From the NCBI GenBank assembly GCA_001487125.1, contig LN913010.1:49288-113287 (forward strand): 64,000 nucleotides of DNA. The letters are read 5' to 3'. Below are positions 7,661 to 17,270 of this stretch, piece after piece. A program made the translations under genes and the position numbers. The number at the start of each line of letters is the position of its first letter. Within the stretch, counting starts at the first letter, position 1. The notes below the pieces were generated by a model. The model was not told where the DNA came from. It saw nothing but the letters and a program-made list of their open reading frames with translations, and ran no database searches. The DNA comes from Gabonibacter massiliensis. Its GTDB lineage: Bacteria; Bacteroidota; Bacteroidia; Bacteroidales; Marinifilaceae.

Positions 7661-8848
7661 ATGTTACATCGGGAATTTGATATTGCTTCTTTCATCGCAA
7701 AATCGTTAGCCGGAACGATGAACGAGGAGGAACATGCTTTATTGGAAGCATGGAAAGAGGAGGATATTGCCCATCGGCGATTATTCGAAAGATTATCTTC
7801 TCCCGAAAATTTGGCCCGTAGAAACGAGCATGCCGAACGTTACCGGAAATTACAACGTTGGGAAGATCTGGAGAAACGAATAGACAATCGGCGGTTTGTA
7901 ACGGTAAGGAGAGTGACGACCTATGCGGCTTTATTGATTGTTTTATTTGTAGCATCCTATTTTGTTTTTCGTTTGTCTGAAGGACCGAATGAAAAGGTCG
8001 GACAAGCCCGGCTTATTCGTCCGGGTGAAGCTAAAGCTGTCTTGGTTTTAGCCGACGGGCAGCATGTTACATTGGAAACCCGTTCCTCTTTTACTTTTCA
8101 GGAATCCGATGGGACGGTGATTTGTAAAGACTCTTCCGTGTTGGATTACCGGGGGAAGGATGAAAGAGAAACGAGCGGAGAAAAGGTTATATATAATACG
8201 ATAAAAACCCCTCTTGGGGGAGAATATTTTTTAGTGTTGAGTGACGGTAGCCGAGTACATCTTAATGCCATGAGTTCCTTGCGTTTCCCGGTTCGATTCA
8301 CGCGAGAGAGACGGGAAGTTGAATTAACCGGGGAGGCTTATTTTGAGGTAGAAAAGGATAATCGTCTTTTTATAGTGACGACCGGAGAAACGTCAACGGA
8401 AGTATTGGGTACGAAATTTAATGTTTCTGCTTACCCGGAGGATGAAGAGGTAAAAACAACATTAATACGCGGGAGCGTCCGTTTTACGGCGAAGGTTCGG
8501 GGAAAATCATTCCTTCTGAAGCCTTCGGAGCAGGTCAGCTTTAATAAATTGTCCGGAGAAGCAAAAGTGGAAGAGGTAGATGTAGCTGATTTTATTGCCT
8601 GGAAAGAGGGATTGTTTCGTTTTAAAGATTGGCGGTTGGAAGAGATCATGGAGCAGTTGGCCAGGTGGTATGATATGAAGGTCGAATTCCGGGAAGAAGT
8701 TTTAAAAGATATCCGGTTCGGTTGTTGTTTTAATCGTTACCGGGATATTACTCCGGTATTGGAGTTGCTCGAGGAAACCTGTAAAGTGACGGTGAAGGTA
8801 GAGGGGAACACCGTCGTATTGGAAAAAGCGAATACTAAGACTAAATAA
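7661..8848 (+). CDS. FecR family anti-sigma factor (system A)
   Basis: A 395-residue inner-membrane regulator. The cytoplasmic N-terminus (about 1-85) would bind the sigma factor, a single membrane helix follows (about 86-106, YAALLIVLFVASYFVF), and the periplasmic part has the FecR domain with GGEYFLVLSDGSRVHLNA, LTGEAYFEVEKD and TEVLGTKFNVSAY. A DUF4974-type C-terminal domain (IMEQLARWYDMKVEF onward) should contact the STN domain of the partner TonB transducer. The SusC directly downstream lacks an STN domain, so the natural partner may be the second SusC at 13852. Confidence 0.93.
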   Translation: MLHREFDIASFIAKSLAGTMNEEEHALLEAWKEEDIAHRRLFERLSSPENLARRNEHAERYRKLQRWEDLEKRIDNRRFVTVRRVTTYAALLIVLFVASYFVFRLSEGPNEKVGQARLIRPGEAKAVLVLADGQHVTLETRSSFTFQESDGTVICKDSSVLDYRGKDERETSGEKVIYNTIKTPLGGEYFLVLSDGSRVHLNAMSSLRFPVRFTRERREVELTGEAYFEVEKDNRLFIVTTGETSTEVLGTKFNVSAYPEDEEVKTTLIRGSVRFTAKVRGKSFLLKPSEQVSFNKLSGEAKVEEVDVADFIAWKEGLFRFKDWRLEEIMEQLARWYDMKVEFREEVLKDIRFGCCFNRYRDITPVLELLEETCKVTVKVEGNTVVLEKANTKTK

Positions 8849-8852
8849 AAAA

Positions 8853-8903
8853 CTACGTGATGCGGGAACATCGCGTAGCTCCAGTTCTTGTAAAACAAGA
8901 ACT
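8853..8903 (+). promoter_or_regulatory. two hairpins between fecR and susC, possible attenuator
   Basis: Immediately after the fecR stop are two stems: 8853-8862 with 8869-8878 (10 bp, one G-T pair) and 8883-8891 with 8895-8903 (9 bp perfect, 3-base loop). Neither is followed by a T run, so partial termination, RNA processing or mRNA protection are all possible. Hairpins occur at the same place in systems B and C. Confidence 0.55.
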
Positions 8904-8928
8904 TATGTTAAACTTAACACACAAAGTT

Positions 8929-11900
8929 ATGGAAAAAAAAAGAATTTCTTTCACACGGAAAGAATTAAAAAAGGTTTTTTTTCTGATGAGATTAGCCTTT
9001 TATGTGGTTATTTGGAGTCTGTCAGACCTATCGGCGGGAAACCTTCCCTCCGCTAACACGACAAACGAGCATGCGCCGGAACTCTGGGTGATAAAGGGGA
9101 TGGTCATCGATAGTGTGACGAAAGAACCGATGCCGGGAGTTTCCGTTCGTTTAAAAGGAACGCAAATCGGTACGGCTACGGCTGCCGACGGTAAATTTGA
9201 ACTTAAAATTCCGAAATCTAAGGAGATGATTATCGTGGTCTCTTTTATCGGCATGAAGACCAAAGAGATCAAAATCACTAAACCGGAAACAACGTTGAAA
9301 ATTTTATTGCAAGAAGATGTGGCAAGAATAAAAGATGTAGTGGTGACCGGTTATGCGACCGTCCGCCGGGAAGCGTACACGGGTTCGGCTACCGTAATGA
9401 CAGCAAGAAAGATCGAAGAGCGGCCGGTGGCCTCTTTTCAGGATGTATTGCGGGGAAATTCGCCGGGGACGTTAGTAACCTCGACCGGACAACCGGGAGT
9501 TTCCGGAACTATCCGTTTAAGAGGAATCAGTTCTATGAATGCTTCCAATGCTCCGCTTTATGTCGTGGACGGGATTGTTTGGGATGCCGCCAACATGTCG
9601 GGTAGCGCAGAGTTCCCCACCAATCCGTTGAATACCTTAAATCCTTCGGACATTGCCAGTATGACGGTTTTGAAAGATGCGGCATCGGCTTCTTTATACG
9701 GTTCGCGCGGAGCCAACGGGGTAATTGTAATTACCACGAAACAAGGCCAGATAGGGAAAAGACCGCAATATACGGTTGATATGCAATTCGGTTTTTCCAA
9801 AATATTTGAAGCCTCCAAACCGGAGTTGGTAAACGGAAAAGAGTTTACGGAGCTTTGGCTGGAAGGGGAGATGCACCGGATGGTATATGCTGCCTGTTCC
9901 AAGGAAGATGATTTCTTTGCGATCATTAAGGATTTGTATAAAGACAAGGAGGGATATAAGTTTGACGGGAAAAATTACAACGAATGGTATGCGGATGCCA
10001 AAACCGAGTTTTGTGACGTCTTTAAAATCAAAAAAGGAGCGGATAGTGACGAGTACTATACCGATCTGTTCGGGGCGGATGCCGACAGGATGCCTGATGT
10101 GAATTGGTATGACGAGGTGACCCGTACGGCTCCTTTCCAGAAGATCAATGTTTCGGCCCGGGGTGGTTCGCGTGTCGGAAAATTTTATGCTTCGTTGGAG
10201 TATTTCAATCAACAGGGAGTTTTGAAATCGAGCGAATTAAAACGTTACTCTCTACGTATGAATTTGACTTCCGATGATCCGGACAATTTCTTTAATTGGG
10301 GGCTGAATACTCAATTAACTTACTCCGCCCAATCGGGGCCCCGCCGGGATGCATTGGGGTACGCCATGTTGCATTATACGGCTTTATCTCTTGCTCCGAT
10401 TGTTCCGGTCTATTTAGAGGACGGATCTTTTAATTTCAATTTTCCCAAAAATGTCAATTCGAATATGAACCCCCTGGCTGTAGCAAAATACAATAGCTAC
10501 GATCGTCCGCAGACAAAAGTATTGACATCCGGTTTTTTACAGTTTAATCTTACGAAGTGGTTAAAGATAAAGAGTACTTTTGGTCTTGATTATCTGCACG
10601 CTCGTCGTCGTCAGTATTATGATAAGGATTTCGGTGACGGAGCAAAGAGTGATGGTTATTTATACGAACGGGATGCCCGTCGACGGAAGATCTCCAATAC
10701 TAATTTAGCCTATCTTGAAAAAACCTTTAACGAAGTACATGAGGTATTAATCTATGGAGGAATCGAGTGGGAAGATATGAAATCTGAGTATATCAGGGCA
10801 GAAGCGACGAAGTTTCTTTCAGACGATTTTCCTTATCTAAGTGCGGCTGCCGTACCCGATGAGGTCGCTGGGGACGGAGATCGTTACTCCATGCTTTCCT
10901 GGCTGTTGAAAGGAGATTACAGTTATGATAATAAATATTTCTTTTCTGCTTCTTTCCGAAGTGACCGTTCTTCCCGCTTCCATAAAGATTACCGGGTGGG
11001 TAATTTTTGGTCCGTATCAGGAGCTTGGCGTATAAAGGAAGAGTCTTTTATGCAAGGTTTAGATTGGTTGAATAACCTGAAAGTCAAAGCCAGTTACGGT
11101 ATAAACGGAACCTTGCCGAGTTCTTATTATAGCTGGCGTTCCCGTTACTCTTTCGGCTATAATTACAATGGACATTTGGGTTTAAAACCGACGGCAATTG
11201 CTTCTAAGGACTTGTCATGGGAAGAGAATAAAATCTTTAATATCGGTTTGGAGATGGGCTTTTTCAATCGGATCGATTTGAGCGTGGAGTATTATAACCG
11301 AAGGACGGAAAATTTATTACAAGATCTGCCGATCTCTTACGTAACGGGACATAAAGAACGTTTGGTGAACTCTTCTGCCGGACTGAAAAATCGGGGATGG
11401 GAAATCGAATTACATGCGTCGATTGTTCAGGAGCGTCAGATCAATTGGGATTTTAATATCAACATAGCCACGTTGAGAAATGAATTTTTCGGTTTGACCA
11501 ACGATGATATCGGTACTCAGATCAAACGTAACGGAGAGAGTTATTACTCCTGGTACTTGAGGGAGTGGGCCGGTATAGACCCGCAGACAGGGGAACAGCA
11601 GTGGTATAAAAAGGACGATCAGGGGAATAAAGTAATCACCAAGGATTATGATGAAGCAGACCGGGATATCCGGGGGACGGCACTTCCGAAGGTAAACGGA
11701 GGGTTCTCCAGTACCGTTTCGTATCGGGGGTTGGAGTTGAGTTTCCTGTTTACCTATGCTATGGGGCATAAGGTGTTGGATTATACCGGTCGTACGGCCA
11801 CGAAAAATGACGGGGCCCGGGATATTCGGGCGATTGAAAAAGATCAGCTGGATCGTTGGACTCCTGATAATCCTACCGGGAAAAATCCGCTACGGATCAA

Positions 11901-12174
11901 TTCCAAGAAATGGAGTCGCTGGACCTCTACCCGGTACTTGTATAAGGGAGATTATTTGAAATTGAAGAATATTAAATTGCAATACGATTTTCCAAAACCC
12001 TGGATGGATAAATTGACATTGAGAAGCGCCAAAGTTTTTGTACAGGCGGAGAACCTGTTTGCCCTTTCCAAATTGAAAGGATATGATCCCGAAATGACCT
12101 TAAACGGTTATCGTAATCCGGACGATTATCCTTCGGCTATGACGTTTACGGCAGGTTTACAGATTAACTTCTAA
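8929..12174 (+). CDS. SusC/RagA-type TonB-dependent outer-membrane transporter, no STN domain (system A, first copy)
   Basis: A 1081-residue outer-membrane transporter. After the signal region (hydrophobic stretch near residues 20-37) it goes straight into a carboxypeptidase-D-like domain (IKGMVIDSVTKEPMPGVSV), then the plug with the SusC hallmark KDAASASLYGSRGANGVI, and a beta-barrel ending in the aromatic terminus LQINF. The STN domain that normally receives and passes the signal to FecR is absent. I chose the ATG at 8929 (MEKKRISF): an upstream in-frame ATG at 8857 would put two RNA hairpins into the coding region and precede the basic signal-peptide start. It is followed 12 bp later by its SusD partner. 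A close paralog with an STN domain lies at 13852. Substrate unknown. Confidence 0.93.
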   Translation: MEKKRISFTRKELKKVFFLMRLAFYVVIWSLSDLSAGNLPSANTTNEHAPELWVIKGMVIDSVTKEPMPGVSVRLKGTQIGTATAADGKFELKIPKSKEMIIVVSFIGMKTKEIKITKPETTLKILLQEDVARIKDVVVTGYATVRREAYTGSATVMTARKIEERPVASFQDVLRGNSPGTLVTSTGQPGVSGTIRLRGISSMNASNAPLYVVDGIVWDAANMSGSAEFPTNPLNTLNPSDIASMTVLKDAASASLYGSRGANGVIVITTKQGQIGKRPQYTVDMQFGFSKIFEASKPELVNGKEFTELWLEGEMHRMVYAACSKEDDFFAIIKDLYKDKEGYKFDGKNYNEWYADAKTEFCDVFKIKKGADSDEYYTDLFGADADRMPDVNWYDEVTRTAPFQKINVSARGGSRVGKFYASLEYFNQQGVLKSSELKRYSLRMNLTSDDPDNFFNWGLNTQLTYSAQSGPRRDALGYAMLHYTALSLAPIVPVYLEDGSFNFNFPKNVNSNMNPLAVAKYNSYDRPQTKVLTSGFLQFNLTKWLKIKSTFGLDYLHARRRQYYDKDFGDGAKSDGYLYERDARRRKISNTNLAYLEKTFNEVHEVLIYGGIEWEDMKSEYIRAEATKFLSDDFPYLSAAAVPDEVAGDGDRYSMLSWLLKGDYSYDNKYFFSASFRSDRSSRFHKDYRVGNFWSVSGAWRIKEESFMQGLDWLNNLKVKASYGINGTLPSSYYSWRSRYSFGYNYNGHLGLKPTAIASKDLSWEENKIFNIGLEMGFFNRIDLSVEYYNRRTENLLQDLPISYVTGHKERLVNSSAGLKNRGWEIELHASIVQERQINWDFNINIATLRNEFFGLTNDDIGTQIKRNGESYYSWYLREWAGIDPQTGEQQWYKKDDQGNKVITKDYDEADRDIRGTALPKVNGGFSSTVSYRGLELSFLFTYAMGHKVLDYTGRTATKNDGARDIRAIEKDQLDRWTPDNPTGKNPLRINSKKWSRWTSTRYLYKGDYLKLKNIKLQYDFPKPWMDKLTLRSAKVFVQAENLFALSKLKGYDPEMTLNGYRNPDDYPSAMTFTAGLQINF

Positions 12175-12186
12175 AATGATACAGTT

Positions 12187-13692
12187 ATGAAAAAGATATA
12201 TCTATTAGGAATATTGGTGGTCATGTTATCCGGTTGTGATCACTTTCTGGACCGGACACCTTACGATAATATGGATGAAGATATTGTATTCGAGAAATTG
12301 GAGCATGTACAGGGGGCTTTGTATGGAGTGTATGATGCGATATCTCATGAAAATTATTATGGACGCCAAGTGTATGCTTATGAGGCGGCAAAAGGCCCTG
12401 ACTTTTACGTAAACAGCGGGACGGGAAACCGTTTCGAACGGGAGAATGGTTACCAGGAGTCCTCTTCTTCCGGCGGATTTGCGATCGATACGTGGGAACA
12501 GCTTTATGGCGTGGTAAAGGCTACGACCAATATCATCGGACGTATCGATAATGTTCCCGGTAATGAGGAAGAGAAAAAACGGATAAAAGGAGAGGCTCAT
12601 GCTTTACGCGGATTGACCTATTTCGATTTGATGCGGATGTTTGCTTATCCTCCGATCTTCTCTTGTCCGGGAGGGGCTAAGTACGAAGATAAATATAAGA
12701 AGGGAGTACCTGTAGTTTTGACGATCGAGGAGTTGAATAGTGTGATTACTACACCTATCGGTCGTTCGGATGCAGCCACTTGTTATGAGAAAATTCTCCA
12801 TGAGTTGAATCAGGCGAAGACTTGTTTGAAGGGAATGCCGGTAAAACAGGGAGAGATCTCTTATTATGCCGTTTGTGCTTTGCTTTCCCGGGTATACCTT
12901 TATTTGGGGAAATGGGAAGAGGCGATCACGGAAGGGGAGTTGGCTTTAGGGGGAAAAAGTAAGATGATGGATTATAGCGAGTACAAAACGAATTATTATA
13001 AACCTTTCTGTAAGGAGAATATATGGGAGTTGGCTTATACGGCAACGGATAATTTGAGTACGGCAGCCTTGAATTATATTATACGCTATCCGACAATTGA
13101 TAATCCGGAAGATCCGAAGGACGGAAAAGTTTCGGCCAAGCAGGGATATGCTGCTTATAGTATCAATTCGTTGTGGATGAATATCGTAAAAAAGGATGCA
13201 AAGGACGTGCGGAGTTATTTGATTTGTGACAATAGAAAAGGCAAGGGGTGTCGGAGATATATAGGTGATCCTACCCATTATCAACATAATATTCCTGTGG
13301 TTTGTTTGGCTGAGGTCTATCTGAATCTGGCCGAAGCTTACGCGGAGAGTAGCCGTCCCAACGGATTAAAGACGGCTTTGGATTATATGAATGAGGTGCA
13401 TGAAGCTCGGACGGACGAAACGTTTGAAGGAGGATTGTTGACAAAACAGGAATTGATCGATGCCATATTATTGGAGCGTCGCAAAGAATTGGTTTTATTG
13501 GGACATACCTATTGGGATTGTTTCCGTCGGGCGATTCCTTTTAAACGGGAAAGGAAAGGATGTGTGACGGCTGCAAACGAAAATATTGATTATACTTTGC
13601 CTCAGGTAGTATATCCGATACCGGAGAATGAGATGGATGCGAATCCCAATATCCGGGGAGAACAGAACCCGGGCTATGCGCCTTATCAGTAA
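12187..13692 (+). CDS. SusD/RagB-type nutrient-binding lipoprotein (system A)
   Basis: A 501-residue lipoprotein with a lipobox (MLSGC, Cys17) and SusD features: the DHFLDRTPYDN start, TPR-like helical repeats with EAHALRGLTYFDLMRMFAYP, and the conserved end with RRKELVLLGHTYWDCFRR and YPIPENEMDANP. It would sit at the cell surface as the lid on the SusC barrel encoded just upstream and deliver substrate to it. A strong hairpin 33 bp downstream ends this unit before the second SusC. Confidence 0.93.
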   Translation: MKKIYLLGILVVMLSGCDHFLDRTPYDNMDEDIVFEKLEHVQGALYGVYDAISHENYYGRQVYAYEAAKGPDFYVNSGTGNRFERENGYQESSSSGGFAIDTWEQLYGVVKATTNIIGRIDNVPGNEEEKKRIKGEAHALRGLTYFDLMRMFAYPPIFSCPGGAKYEDKYKKGVPVVLTIEELNSVITTPIGRSDAATCYEKILHELNQAKTCLKGMPVKQGEISYYAVCALLSRVYLYLGKWEEAITEGELALGGKSKMMDYSEYKTNYYKPFCKENIWELAYTATDNLSTAALNYIIRYPTIDNPEDPKDGKVSAKQGYAAYSINSLWMNIVKKDAKDVRSYLICDNRKGKGCRRYIGDPTHYQHNIPVVCLAEVYLNLAEAYAESSRPNGLKTALDYMNEVHEARTDETFEGGLLTKQELIDAILLERRKELVLLGHTYWDCFRRAIPFKRERKGCVTAANENIDYTLPQVVYPIPENEMDANPNIRGEQNPGYAPYQ

Positions 13693-13724
13693 GTTTGGGT
13701 GAATAGATTTGCTTGTTTGTAGAG

Positions 13725-13760
13725 AGATTGTCCGAAAACGGGTTTCGGACAATCTTATTT
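13725..13760 (+). terminator. hairpin terminator between SusD and the second SusC
   Basis: A perfect 13-bp stem (13725-13737 with 13743-13755) with a 5-base loop is followed by TATTT. Its core (TGTCCGAAA/TTTCGGACA) recurs in the hairpin at 52644-52680. Confidence 0.75.
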
Positions 13761-13851
13761 GCGTCAGGGATACTACCGGGTTTATGCCGGAGAATTACAG
13801 TAATCGATAACCAGAATAAAATCGTAAGATCGAGGACGAACAGAAGCATTT

Positions 13852-16800
13852 ATGAAAAGATTTATTAAATATCTATTGCTTTGGGTGTCTCTGAGCATGG
13901 GGGAAACTCTTCAGGCTCAGGAGCAACGGGTTAATTTGAATCTGAAGGATGTCATGTTACGGGATTTGATCTGGGAGTTGCAGCGTAAAACCGATTTGAT
14001 TTTTATTTATAGTACGTCCGATGTGGAATCGGTACGACTGTCCCGGGTAAAAGAGAGAAACAAGGGGGTTCGGGCGATTCTGGATAAATACCTCGAGGGT
14101 ACCGGGTTGTGTTATGATGTCCGTCACGAGGTTTTTGTACTTCGACAATGCGACAAGCAGCCTGTAAAGATGAAAATGAGAACGATACGGGGATGCGTAC
14201 GGGACGAAGAGGGAGTCGTGTTGCCGGGAGTTACCGTACGGTTGAAAGGAAGTTCTATCGGAGTCGCCACGGATATAAACGGTTGCTACGCTTTGCGAGT
14301 ACCGAAAGAGGGACGATCGATATTGGTTTATTCTTTTATCGGGATGGAAAGTTGTGAAGTGGAGATTACTGCAGGAGCGACCGTTGACGTGGTGTTGCGG
14401 CCGGATTGTAAACATTTGAGGGAAGTGATCATTACCGGGTATGGTCAGTATGCACGGACCGGCTACACGGGATCGGCTACGGTTATCGGATCGGAAAATA
14501 TAGGAGGGCGTTCCGTCAGTTCGTTGCAAGATGTTATCCGGGGACTCTCTTCCGGTACGTTGGTCGGCGGATCGGGACAACCCGGGGTGGCTTATTCCGT
14601 TTTAATCCGCGGGGTAGGTTCCATGCATGCTTCCAAGGATCCCCTGTATGTCGTGGACGGGATGGTTTGGGATTTGATGAATCTCTCCGGTGACGATGAA
14701 TATCCGATCAATCCTTTGAACACGATTAACCCGCAGGATATTGTTAATATTACGGTATTGAAAGATGCAGCTTCCGCTTCCCTTTACGGTTCCCGGGGAG
14801 CAAACGGTGTTATCGTTATTACGACAAAACAGGGAAGCGGAAACGGGAAGACCCGTTATACCCTGGATGCCCAGTTGGGGTTGTCTTCGTTGTTCTCCGG
14901 AGCAAAGCCCGATCTGGTGAATGCAGACGAGTTTACCGATTTATGGGTGGAGGGTGAAATGCACTGTTTAGTATACCAACAGATCTCTAAAAATAATTTT
15001 TTTGAAGAGGTGAAACGGTTGTATGCGGATAAAGAAAACTATCTGATCGAGGGGAAGAACTATTATGATTGGTATCATATCGCACAACAAAGGTTTAATG
15101 AGGTCTTTAAGATAAAAAGAGGAGACGGGGGGTATTACGAGGATTTGTTTGGGGTGGATCGAAGAAAGTTACCGGATGTCAATTGGTATGAGAAAGTGAC
15201 TCGCTTGGCTCCGTTTCAAAAAATTAATTTCTCCATGGATGGAGGAGATCCTGCCGGAAACTACTATATTTCGCTGGAGTATCTGAATCAACAGGGAGTT
15301 ATTCGGGGAAGTCAGTTGAAACGTTATTCTTTACGGGTGAATTTTGCTTCGGAACCCGCGGGAAAATCGTTTCATTGGGGAATAAAGACTATGCTTTCTC
15401 ATTCCGATCAGAGAGGGCCGCGACAAGATGCTATGGGGTATGCCATGCCTCAGTATACGGCTCTTTCTTTGGCTCCGGTCGTTCCGGTTTATTTAGAGGA
15501 TGGATCTTTGAATCTGGAATTTCCGTACGGACAGAATAGCAATATGAATCCGTTAGCCGTTAATAAATATAACATTTATGCCCGTCCGCAAACAGTCGTT
15601 TATGCTTCGGGATGGATACGTTGTTTGTTGTCTCGATCTCTTTCTTTTCGGGGAACCGTTTCTTTGTCGGCTTTAATGGCCCGTCGTCGTCAATATTACG
15701 ATAAGGATTTCGGAGATGGACAAAAAGATGGAGGGGCTCTTTACGAACGGGATGCCCGTCGCCGGAAAATCGTGGGTACGGGAATACTTTACTATTGTCC
15801 CGTTCTGGGGAAGGGGCACGAGTGGAGTTCTTATACCGGATTTGAACTGGAAGATGTAAAGGAGGAGTATATATCGGCCAGAGGAATACGTTTCCTCTCG
15901 GATGACTTTCCTTATTTATCGGCTTCCGCCAAGGTGTCGAGAGTAGGAGGCGGCGGAGAAGGTTATGCCATGTTTTCCTGGTTGTTTAATTCGAATTATA
16001 CGTACAGGCAGAAATATTATTTGTCGGTTTCTTTGCGTGGGGATCGTTCTTCTTGTTTTCATCCCGACTATCGTTTCGGATTTTTTGGTTCTGTTTCGGC
16101 GGCCTGGAGGATTTCCCAGGAGCGATTTATGCAACGGCAGGATAAGATACAAGAATTGAAATTGAAGGTCAGCTACGGAAGTAACGGCTGTTTGCCTCAG
16201 AAGCTTTATGGTTGGCGTTCCCTTTATTCTTTTGGTTATGAATATAACGGTAAACCGGGATTGAACGCCGAAACAATTGCCAATAAACGTTTGACTTGGG
16301 AAAATAACCGGATATTGAATCTGGGGGTAGAAGCCGTTCTTTTGAACCGGATGCATCTGAATCTGGAATATTATTACCGGGTGACGGCAAATTTGTTGCA
16401 GGATGTTCCTCTCTCCTACGTAACTGGTTATTCCAGCCGCTTGGAGAATACGGAAGCAGGATTGTGCAATGCCGGGATTGAGTTGGACGTGGAGTTGGAT
16501 CTCCTGAAAAAGAGATTCTGGAGTTGGGGTATTGATTTTAATCTGGCAACCCTGAAGAATCGATTTTTCGGATTGAAAGGAGACTACCTCGGATTACAGA
16601 TACAGCGGAACGGGGAGAGTATATATTCCTGGTATTTAAGGGAATGGGTCGGGGTGAACCGGCAGACGGGCGAACAGCAATGGGTTCATGTGGAAAAAAA
16701 TGGGAAAAAGGAGCTGACAACAAAATATTCAAAAGGTTCGCGGGACGTGAGAGGTAGTGCTTTGCCTAAGGTTAGCGGAGGATTGACAAGTGTGTTGCGG

Positions 16801-17250
16801 TATAAGAATTGGGAATGGAGATGTTTGTTTACTTATGCCTGCGGATATAAGGTCTTGGATTATACCGGTTTTTATAGTACGAAGAATGATGGTGCCCGGA
16901 ACTATCGGAATATAGAGCGGGATCAATTGGATCGTTGGACACCGGATAATCCGGCCGGGAAAAATCCGATCCGTATAAATAATGGTTGGGATCGTTATAA
17001 TTCGACCCGGTATTTGTATGACGGGGATTATTTAAAGTTGAAGAGTATGAAGGTTCAATATAACCTGCCTGAAAGTTGGACCCAAAAATTTAAAATAGAG
17101 CATGCGCATTTGTTTTTGCAAGCAGAAAATCTTTTTGTGTGGACCGAATTGAAAGGATTCGATCCGGAAATCACCTTAACCGGTTATAGAAGACCGGAGG
17201 TTTATCCTTCGGCCACGACCTATACGGTCGGATTATACATGGTGTTTTGA
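13852..17250 (+). CDS. SusC/RagA-type TonB-dependent transporter with STN domain (system A, second copy)
   Basis: A 1132-residue transporter. After the signal peptide (ending near LQAQ, residue 23) comes an STN domain (about 24-100, with LKDVMLRDLIWELQRKT), then the carboxypeptidase-D-like domain (IRGCVRDEEGVVLPGVTV), plug (KDAASASLYGSRGANGVI) and barrel. From the plug onward it is closely similar to the SusC at 8929 (shared text such as RRRQYYDKDFGDG and YERDARRRKI), so the two arose by duplication. No SusD follows; a phosphatase gene does. The STN domain makes it the likely signal transducer for the FecR at 7661, while its transport role without SusD is uncertain. Confidence 0.93.
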   Translation: MKRFIKYLLLWVSLSMGETLQAQEQRVNLNLKDVMLRDLIWELQRKTDLIFIYSTSDVESVRLSRVKERNKGVRAILDKYLEGTGLCYDVRHEVFVLRQCDKQPVKMKMRTIRGCVRDEEGVVLPGVTVRLKGSSIGVATDINGCYALRVPKEGRSILVYSFIGMESCEVEITAGATVDVVLRPDCKHLREVIITGYGQYARTGYTGSATVIGSENIGGRSVSSLQDVIRGLSSGTLVGGSGQPGVAYSVLIRGVGSMHASKDPLYVVDGMVWDLMNLSGDDEYPINPLNTINPQDIVNITVLKDAASASLYGSRGANGVIVITTKQGSGNGKTRYTLDAQLGLSSLFSGAKPDLVNADEFTDLWVEGEMHCLVYQQISKNNFFEEVKRLYADKENYLIEGKNYYDWYHIAQQRFNEVFKIKRGDGGYYEDLFGVDRRKLPDVNWYEKVTRLAPFQKINFSMDGGDPAGNYYISLEYLNQQGVIRGSQLKRYSLRVNFASEPAGKSFHWGIKTMLSHSDQRGPRQDAMGYAMPQYTALSLAPVVPVYLEDGSLNLEFPYGQNSNMNPLAVNKYNIYARPQTVVYASGWIRCLLSRSLSFRGTVSLSALMARRRQYYDKDFGDGQKDGGALYERDARRRKIVGTGILYYCPVLGKGHEWSSYTGFELEDVKEEYISARGIRFLSDDFPYLSASAKVSRVGGGGEGYAMFSWLFNSNYTYRQKYYLSVSLRGDRSSCFHPDYRFGFFGSVSAAWRISQERFMQRQDKIQELKLKVSYGSNGCLPQKLYGWRSLYSFGYEYNGKPGLNAETIANKRLTWENNRILNLGVEAVLLNRMHLNLEYYYRVTANLLQDVPLSYVTGYSSRLENTEAGLCNAGIELDVELDLLKKRFWSWGIDFNLATLKNRFFGLKGDYLGLQIQRNGESIYSWYLREWVGVNRQTGEQQWVHVEKNGKKELTTKYSKGSRDVRGSALPKVSGGLTSVLRYKNWEWRCLFTYACGYKVLDYTGFYSTKNDGARNYRNIERDQLDRWTPDNPAGKNPIRINNGWDRYNSTRYLYDGDYLKLKSMKVQYNLPESWTQKFKIEHAHLFLQAENLFVWTELKGFDPEITLTGYRRPEVYPSATTYTVGLYMVF

Positions 17251-17270
17251 AAATGTTTTTTTAGATTTTA

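Noticed and set aside
8857..8928. Upstream in-frame start of the first SusC
   Set aside because: It would place two RNA hairpins in the coding region and put 24 unrelated residues before a proper basic signal-peptide start at 8929.
13957..14580. Long open frames on the strand opposite to the SusC, SusD and S9 genes
   Set aside because: They lie antisense to well-supported genes, have no recognisable domains and follow from the codon bias of the real genes.
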